From assembly GCA_020718315.1 (NCBI GenBank), contig DYSK01000059.1, forward strand, positions 1 through 12,216: a DNA stretch of 12,216 nt. The letters are read 5' to 3'. This DNA is from Draconibacterium orientale. Lineage in GTDB: Bacteria; Bacteroidota; Bacteroidia; Bacteroidales; UBA12170. The translations under genes and the position numbers were made by a program. The notes below the pieces were generated by a model. It saw nothing but the letters and a program-made list of their open reading frames with translations, searched no databases and was not told the DNA's origin. Position 1 is the stretch's first letter; every line of letters begins with the position of its first letter. Shown one piece after another: positions 8,245 to 12,216 of this stretch.

Positions 8245-9363
8245 TTAGAAAACTACGATGACGCCTGGTAGCAGGTTCTGAAATCCACTTGTGATAATTT
8301 TTTCTCCACTGTTGATTCCCTCCAGAATTTCTGCAGTTCCGTTGTAATCCATTCCAATTTTGATTGTTCTTTTTTCGGCAATCCAACTGTTCCCTTTTTG
8401 AATAGCCAAATAAATAAATTTGCCATCTTGATTGGTTTGAATATAATTTACAGGCACGCAAAATGTTTTCGGGTTCGAATAGTCTTTAATTTTAAGATAG
8501 GCAATCATGTTTGCTCTCAGTTCGAGCTCGTTTGTCGAAATTTTGCATTCGACTTTAAATGTCCGATTGGTTGGATCGATATAGCGGCTGGTAAAGCTAA
8601 GTTTCGATTCAATTTCTTTTCCAATATCCGGAAAGCTCACCACGGCAGGATTCCCGTTTTTGATTCGGTTGGCGTACACTTCGGAGACATCGGCCGAAAT
8701 TTTCGCAATGCTCATGTTTATTACGCGAATGGTGGAAGTAGGCAAACCCGGAGAAGCCATCTGGCCAACACGCAGCGGGACGCTTTCGACCATGCCATTG
8801 ATGGGCGATATGATCTGCGCCATTTTTAATTGTTCGTTCAGTGTATTCAGACGTCTTTCGAGCGATTCTTTATTTGTTTTTGCTTGCAAATATTGAATTT
8901 CGCTGCCAATGTTCTTTTCCCACAATGCACTTTGTTTCAAAAAAATATTATTCGCAAGCTCACGTTGAGTCTTCACTTCTTCAATTGTTTCCTTCATCAC
9001 CTGAGCATCTAGTTCGGCCAAAAGCTGTCCTTTTTTTACTGCCGAGCCTTCTTTTACATAAACCGCTGTAACAACACCTGGCATTTGAGGGCTTACAGCA
9101 ATATTCTGTTCTCCGTCAACGGTGCCTTGAACTTGAATATAATGATCGAAAACACATTCATTGGCATCGACAATACTCACCGGAGTAGATTTTATTTCGA
9201 TGTTTTCGCTTTTTACATTTAATTCCGATTCTAGGTTTTGGATTTTTCCGTTTAATTGCTCACGCTCTGCTTGAAGCCTTTCGAGTTGGGCTTTTTTGTC
9301 GATTGGCTGACTACACGAAACCGAAATGGCAACCAAGGCAAAATAGTAAATAAATTTTTTCAT
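8245..9363 (-). CDS. Efflux RND transporter periplasmic adaptor (membrane fusion) lipoprotein
   Basis: This periplasmic adaptor bridges the RND permease and the TolC-type channel. Counting 372 residues from ATG 9363, the N-terminus MKKFIYYFALVAISVSC is a lipoprotein signal with the lipid-accepting Cys17. The serine at the -3 position is atypical for a lipobox. Residues about 22-50 form a heptad-like coiled coil (KKAQLERLQAEREQLNGKI), a common Bacteroidota adaptor feature. The biotinyl-lipoyl halves flank an alpha-helical hairpin: 'VSPQMPGVVTAVYVKEGSAVKKGQLLAELD' near 90-119 and 'AQIISPINGMVESVPLRVGQ' near 182-201. Beta-barrel and membrane-proximal domains follow and end at ...GVIVVF. The open frame extends 29 codons upstream to 9450, but that extension would bury the signal peptide, so 9363 is the better start. 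The gene is third in the operon, 150 bases after the tolC-type stop and 19 bases before the permease ATG. Confidence 0.92.
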   Translation of the reverse strand: MKKFIYYFALVAISVSCSQPIDKKAQLERLQAEREQLNGKIQNLESELNVKSENIEIKSTPVSIVDANECVFDHYIQVQGTVDGEQNIAVSPQMPGVVTAVYVKEGSAVKKGQLLAELDAQVMKETIEEVKTQRELANNIFLKQSALWEKNIGSEIQYLQAKTNKESLERRLNTLNEQLKMAQIISPINGMVESVPLRVGQMASPGLPTSTIRVINMSIAKISADVSEVYANRIKNGNPAVVSFPDIGKEIESKLSFTSRYIDPTNRTFKVECKISTNELELRANMIAYLKIKDYSNPKTFCVPVNYIQTNQDGKFIYLAIQKGNSWIAEKRTIKIGMDYNGTAEILEGINSGEKIITSGFQNLLPGVIVVF

Positions 9364-9513
9364 CTGTGTATAATTTGTTTTTTTTAGATCGATCAAAAGG
9401 CAACGATTCGCGTTTTCATTCTGTTTGTTGTGAAATTGAATAGCGCCCATTTTTCTTATTTTAATTTGTTAGTCAATCATTTTTTTCGATTCAATTTTAT
9501 AGCATTCAAATAC
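9364..9513 (-). other. 150-base intergenic leader before the adaptor gene
   Basis: This is the largest gap inside the efflux operon. Most of it is open in the adaptor's frame from ATG 9450, giving 29 extra codons that resemble no domain. On the minus strand I see no TAnnTTTG element, no strong hairpin with a T tract and no clear Shine-Dalgarno sequence, so there is no evidence for a separate promoter or an internal terminator. The operon is presumed to be read through it. Confidence 0.5.
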
Positions 9514-10854
9514 CTATTGGTTTTCGATGGTGGTAAGATTGAACAACTTTTCCAATTTTGATTTTGCACTTTGCAAATTGTAGATACTCTGATAATAGTT
9601 GGTCAAACTAACGAGAAATTGGTTGTGGCTATTCATTAAATCCATGCTTGTAGCCATTCCTTGCTTGTATTTTTCAAGTGTACGGGAATAAATGTCTTCC
9701 GACAATTCTTTGCTCACTTTCATATTCAAATATTTCTCCAGCTTTAGTTTTACATCGCTTTGGTATTGGTTTGCCTGCATGAGAATGTTTTCCGAAACAA
9801 ATTTTTGATTGTTTTGCGATTTTTCCAAGTTCATTCTTTTTTGAGAAAGCGTGGCCAGTCGTTGTCCGCTGCTGAATATCGGAAAGCTAAGATTCACGCC
9901 CACAAGGTCTTTTGGTGCAAAATCAAAAAGAGGTGCTTTTAGTTTTTCTGTATGGTTGTAATATCCAACAATGTTTGGCAAAAAGCTGCTCATAGCTAGT
10001 TTTAGATCGAGCTGAGCCATTTTTTCGGCCGATTTAATCAATTGATAATCGACATTATTTTCCAAATTAAAAGCGGCACTCAGCAATTGAATACTTGTCT
10101 GCGTCAAAGCTTCGTCCGATTCCAATGGATCTTTCAAATCCAAGAGCGAAACATCGGTCAAGCTCAATTGAATTTTTAATAAATTGTATCCGGTTTGGAG
10201 ATTGCTTTCTATTTCGTTCAGCGCATTGCGAATGGTATTAGCGGCCACTTGCAGTTGATCTACATCGGTTTTTTCAACAAATCCTTGCTTGAACATTTCT
10301 TCTATTTCGCTTTTAGTTTTAGTAATATTTTCCAAATTTTGAGCCAATATAACACTGCTTTCTTCGGCAAGTTGAAGCATGTGATAGGTGTTCACTACCG
10401 ATTCAATCACTTCCAGCCTAGTTTTTTCGTTGTTTTGTTCCGAAAGTTTGTAATATGCTTTCGATGCTTGCAAGCCAACAAAATAGGCGCCGTTGAAGAT
10501 GAGTTGTGAAAGAGTGAGGTCGGCCACCACGTTTTGTTTAACGCCCAACTCCACAACTGCATTTGGGTCGGCAGCCGGATCGAAGAAAGTAGCGGGAAGG
10601 CTGGGCACTTTGGGATAAAACGTATAGGCTGTTTTAAGGTCGAGATGAGGCAAACCACTTGCGGTGGTTTCCCAAATCTTTTTTTGTGCAATTTCCAAGT
10701 CAATTTCTGAATTTAGAATAGCTATGTTGTTCTGCATCGCCTTTGCTACGGCATCTTGCAAACTTAGCCTGAGCGTGTCTTGTGCTTTGGCAAAGTAAAT
10801 ATTTCCAAGGAGTAAGCTGAGCAAAAGTAGAACTTTCGTGTTTTTAATTAACAT
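9514..10854 (-). CDS. TolC-family outer-membrane efflux channel
   Basis: This is a 446-residue outer-membrane factor that forms the exit duct of the tripartite pump. The N-terminus MLIKNTKVLLLLSLLLGNIYFAKAQ is a Sec signal peptide with probable signal peptidase I cleavage after AKA24. The mature protein opens with 'DTLRLSLQDAVAKAMQNNIAI', the standard start of an OEP repeat. Two OEP repeats follow, with long amphipathic helices (for example around 135-215 and 330-425). The Pro-rich strand segments 'YTFYPKVPSLP' and 'PLFDFAPKDLVGVNLSFPIFSSGQR' fit the beta-barrel turns. There is no lipobox, so it is not an OprM-type lipoprotein. It starts 7 bases after the stop of the upstream TetR gene, which indicates co-transcription. 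Being encoded with its own adaptor and pump suggests a dedicated channel. Confidence 0.93.
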   Translation of the reverse strand: MLIKNTKVLLLLSLLLGNIYFAKAQDTLRLSLQDAVAKAMQNNIAILNSEIDLEIAQKKIWETTASGLPHLDLKTAYTFYPKVPSLPATFFDPAADPNAVVELGVKQNVVADLTLSQLIFNGAYFVGLQASKAYYKLSEQNNEKTRLEVIESVVNTYHMLQLAEESSVILAQNLENITKTKSEIEEMFKQGFVEKTDVDQLQVAANTIRNALNEIESNLQTGYNLLKIQLSLTDVSLLDLKDPLESDEALTQTSIQLLSAAFNLENNVDYQLIKSAEKMAQLDLKLAMSSFLPNIVGYYNHTEKLKAPLFDFAPKDLVGVNLSFPIFSSGQRLATLSQKRMNLEKSQNNQKFVSENILMQANQYQSDVKLKLEKYLNMKVSKELSEDIYSRTLEKYKQGMATSMDLMNSHNQFLVSLTNYYQSIYNLQSAKSKLEKLFNLTTIENQ

Positions 10855-10861
10855 GTTTTTT

Positions 10862-11515
10862 TTATTTATGCTTATTATTTAATTGGTTGATTTCTGATTT
10901 TCGTTTTTCGAAATAAGCGATCCCTTCCGGAGTGGAAATAGCGCGAAGATGATTTTCGAACATGGCCTCAAAGAGTTGCTCGAAGCTGATGTTTTCGTTG
11001 AAGCAATATTGATCGCTGTGCATGTCGATCATATTTCTAACATATAAAGTAGCTGCCAATTCTATGTTCACATCACTTCGATAAAGTCCTTCCTTTATTC
11101 CTTTCCGAATGTTCATGCTGATATGATCAAGGATGTGATTTTGCTTGGCCTGCATCACTCGATCAAAAATTGCCTGATAGTATTTTCTTAATTCGAATTT
11201 CTGTTTCGAATCCAGTCGGCGCATTTCGTCGTAAATCAGCAGGCTGGCTTTTACCAAAATTTCGATGGCGTTCAGTTCGTCAATCTTAATTTTAGCAAAT
11301 TCTATGTTCCATTTCAAACCGTCGTATTCAAAAATCTTTTCAATCAGGTCTTCTTTGCTTTTTACATATTGATAGAGCGTTTTTTTAGAAATTTTCAAAT
11401 TTCTGCTGATGTCATCCATATTCAAGTTTCGAATTCCGAATTCGTAAAACAGCTCCACTGTCTTTTCTAGGATTTCCCTCAGTTTGGGGTCATCCCAATT
11501 TGTTTCATCTTGCAT
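10862..11515 (-). CDS. TetR/AcrR-family transcriptional regulator, first gene of the efflux operon
   Basis: The 217-residue protein has an N-terminal TetR DNA-binding domain. The helix-turn-helix spans about 31-52, reading 'LNMDDISRNLKISKKTLYQY', followed by 'VKSKEDLIEKIF', the usual helix 4. The remaining 150 residues form the variable helical ligand-binding and dimerisation half, with no family-specific ligand signature that I recognise. It is the promoter-proximal gene of a co-directional set with the outer-membrane channel (7-base gap), adaptor and pump. An inverted repeat overlapping its promoter is the likely operator. By family analogy it represses its own operon until an effector binds; that is inference. 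The effector is unknown. TetR members are often divergent from their targets, so the in-operon arrangement implies direct autoregulation and co-production with the pump. Confidence 0.93.
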   Translation of the reverse strand: MQDETNWDDPKLREILEKTVELFYEFGIRNLNMDDISRNLKISKKTLYQYVKSKEDLIEKIFEYDGLKWNIEFAKIKIDELNAIEILVKASLLIYDEMRRLDSKQKFELRKYYQAIFDRVMQAKQNHILDHISMNIRKGIKEGLYRSDVNIELAATLYVRNMIDMHSDQYCFNENISFEQLFEAMFENHLRAISTPEGIAYFEKRKSEINQLNNKHK

Positions 11516-11540
11516 TTGTTCGCTTTGAATAAATTTACGA

Positions 11541-11548
11541 CAAAGATA
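11541..11548 (-). promoter_or_regulatory. -7 element of the efflux operon promoter
   Basis: On the minus strand this reads TATCTTTG, an exact TAnnTTTG match and identical to the gltX element at 3200-3207. It ends 25 bases before the regulator ATG. The -33 region would fall within the palindrome around 11567-11572, where the sequence is GTTT-like rather than a clean TTTG. A non-ideal -33 would fit a repressible promoter. Confidence 0.72.
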
Positions 11549-11576
11549 GGAAACGTTTATTATCGTAAACGTTTCC
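11549..11576. promoter_or_regulatory. Inverted-repeat operator, probable TetR-family repressor site
   Basis: GGAAACGTTTA (11549-11559) and its perfect reverse complement TAAACGTTTCC (11566-11576) are separated by six bases (TTATCG), making a 28-bp near-palindrome. Each arm contains AAACGTTT, itself an 8-bp palindrome, so the site can also be read as two copies centred 16 bp apart. It directly abuts the -7 element and fills the spacer toward -33, so a bound protein would block the polymerase. Its position upstream of the TetR gene makes that protein the obvious binder; this is inference. Confidence 0.82.
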
Positions 11577-11621
11577 CGGTGTTAAAATCTTCATAAAATG
11601 AAATGAATGAATTGCAAATAA

Positions 11622-11652
11622 AAAAGCCTGATTTTTATATAACCAGGCTTTT
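11622..11652 (-). terminator. Intrinsic terminator of ackA
   Basis: A 9-bp stem (11622-11630 with 11644-11652) forms AAAAGCCTG/CAGGCTTTT on the minus strand around a 13-base AT-rich loop. It is followed on that strand by TTATTT. It lies about 70 bases beyond the acetate kinase stop codon. It keeps ackA transcription out of the efflux operon, whose promoter starts only about 45 bases further on. Confidence 0.8.
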
Positions 11653-11720
11653 AGTGTTGATGAAACGAATAAATCGAAAACCTACATTAGGCTTTCTTTT
11701 GATCAAAGTCAGGTATTCCT

Positions 11721-12216
11721 CTACAGTTGATCCAATCCGTTTTCCAATATTTCGTAGGTATCAGAGGCAATAACCAATTCTTCGTTGGTAGGGATGACCA
11801 GGATTCGCACTTTTGAATTTTCAGTAGCAATATCCATTGTTTTTCCTCTCAGGCCAGTATTTTTTGTGATGTCCAATTCGGCTCCCATAAACTCCAATCC
11901 GCTTACTGCATTTTGGCGAGTATGCCAATCGTTTTCACCAATTCCGCCGGTAAAAACAATCACATCTACTCCACCCATGGCGGCCGCGTAAGAGCCAATG
12001 TATTTTTTAATTCGATATTGATACATTTTTAAAGCACACTGAGCTCTTTCGTTGCCTTCTTCTGCGGCTTTTTCGATATCGCGCATATCAGACGAAACGC
12101 CACTAATGCCCAGCATTCCACTGTGTTTGTTGATTAAAGTATTGGCTGATTCGATATCAAGCTCTTCTTTTTTGATGATATGAAACAATGCGCCAATATC
12201 TAAATCGCCGCTGCGC
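11721..12216 (-). CDS. ackA: Acetate kinase, C-terminal part (5' end outside window)
   Basis: The last 164 residues of an ASKHA-fold kinase of about 400 residues that interconverts acetyl phosphate and ADP with acetate and ATP. Diagnostic stretches are 'NKHSGMLGISGVSSDMRDI' (the acetate kinase SGVSSDMRD motif), 'VDVIVFTGGIGEND' (nucleotide-binding TGGIGEN) and 'IPTNEELVIA' near the C-terminus, which holds the conserved Mg-associated glutamate. The frame is open to the window edge with no true start inside; the first in-frame candidate (TTG, 12188) is internal to the protein. The stop is TAG at 11721-11723, followed by the terminator at 11622-11652. Phosphotransacetylase (pta), its usual partner, would lie upstream beyond the edge if present. 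Propionate or butyrate kinase is a less likely alternative. Confidence 0.95.
   Translation of the reverse strand, partial: RSGDLDIGALFHIIKKEELDIESANTLINKHSGMLGISGVSSDMRDIEKAAEEGNERAQCALKMYQYRIKKYIGSYAAAMGGVDVIVFTGGIGENDWHTRQNAVSGLEFMGAELDITKNTGLRGKTMDIATENSKVRILVIPTNEELVIASDTYEILENGLDQL

Overview
The window looks like a chromosomal segment from a member of the Bacteroidota. The evidence is a moderately AT-rich composition, exact TAnnTTTG (-7) promoter elements of the Bacteroidota sigma factor in front of gltX and the tetR-type gene, weak Shine-Dalgarno signals, a tRNA gene that does not encode CCA, an FtsE of the Bacteroidota type with no ftsX beside it, and an RND pump with the long architecture I associate with this phylum. 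All full-length genes are recognisable, and none is visibly broken. I see no mobile element, CRISPR array, phage gene or atypical-composition island.

Left part (1-4815, + strand): the 3' two-thirds of a tRNA with CAU anticodon and its intrinsic terminator, then three housekeeping-type genes. These are ftsE (cell-division ABC ATPase), ppk1 (polyphosphate kinase 1, with all signature His and Arg residues) and gltX (glutamyl-tRNA synthetase). The gltX promoter overlaps the 5' end of its longest open frame, so the first upstream ATG cannot be used by the main transcript. A perfect 15-bp hairpin closes this side and serves as a shared terminator for the convergent units.

Right part (4833-11580, - strand, read right to left): one self-contained tripartite efflux operon. 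Its order is a TetR-family regulator, a TolC-family outer-membrane channel, a lipoprotein periplasmic adaptor and an AcrB/HAE-type RND permease with an extra predicted transmembrane pair. The regulator is the first gene of the unit it presumably controls. Directly upstream lies an exact -7 element abutted by a perfect 11-bp inverted repeat (6-bp spacer), a textbook layout for an autoregulated repressor. The inducer and the pumped substrate cannot be read from the sequence.

Right edge (11622-12216, - strand): the C-terminal 164 residues of acetate kinase (ackA), running off the window, with its own intrinsic terminator.

No undescribed system is evident. The points most worth a second look are the operator of the efflux operon, the architecture of the RND permease and the start-codon choices for gltX, the adaptor and the permease.
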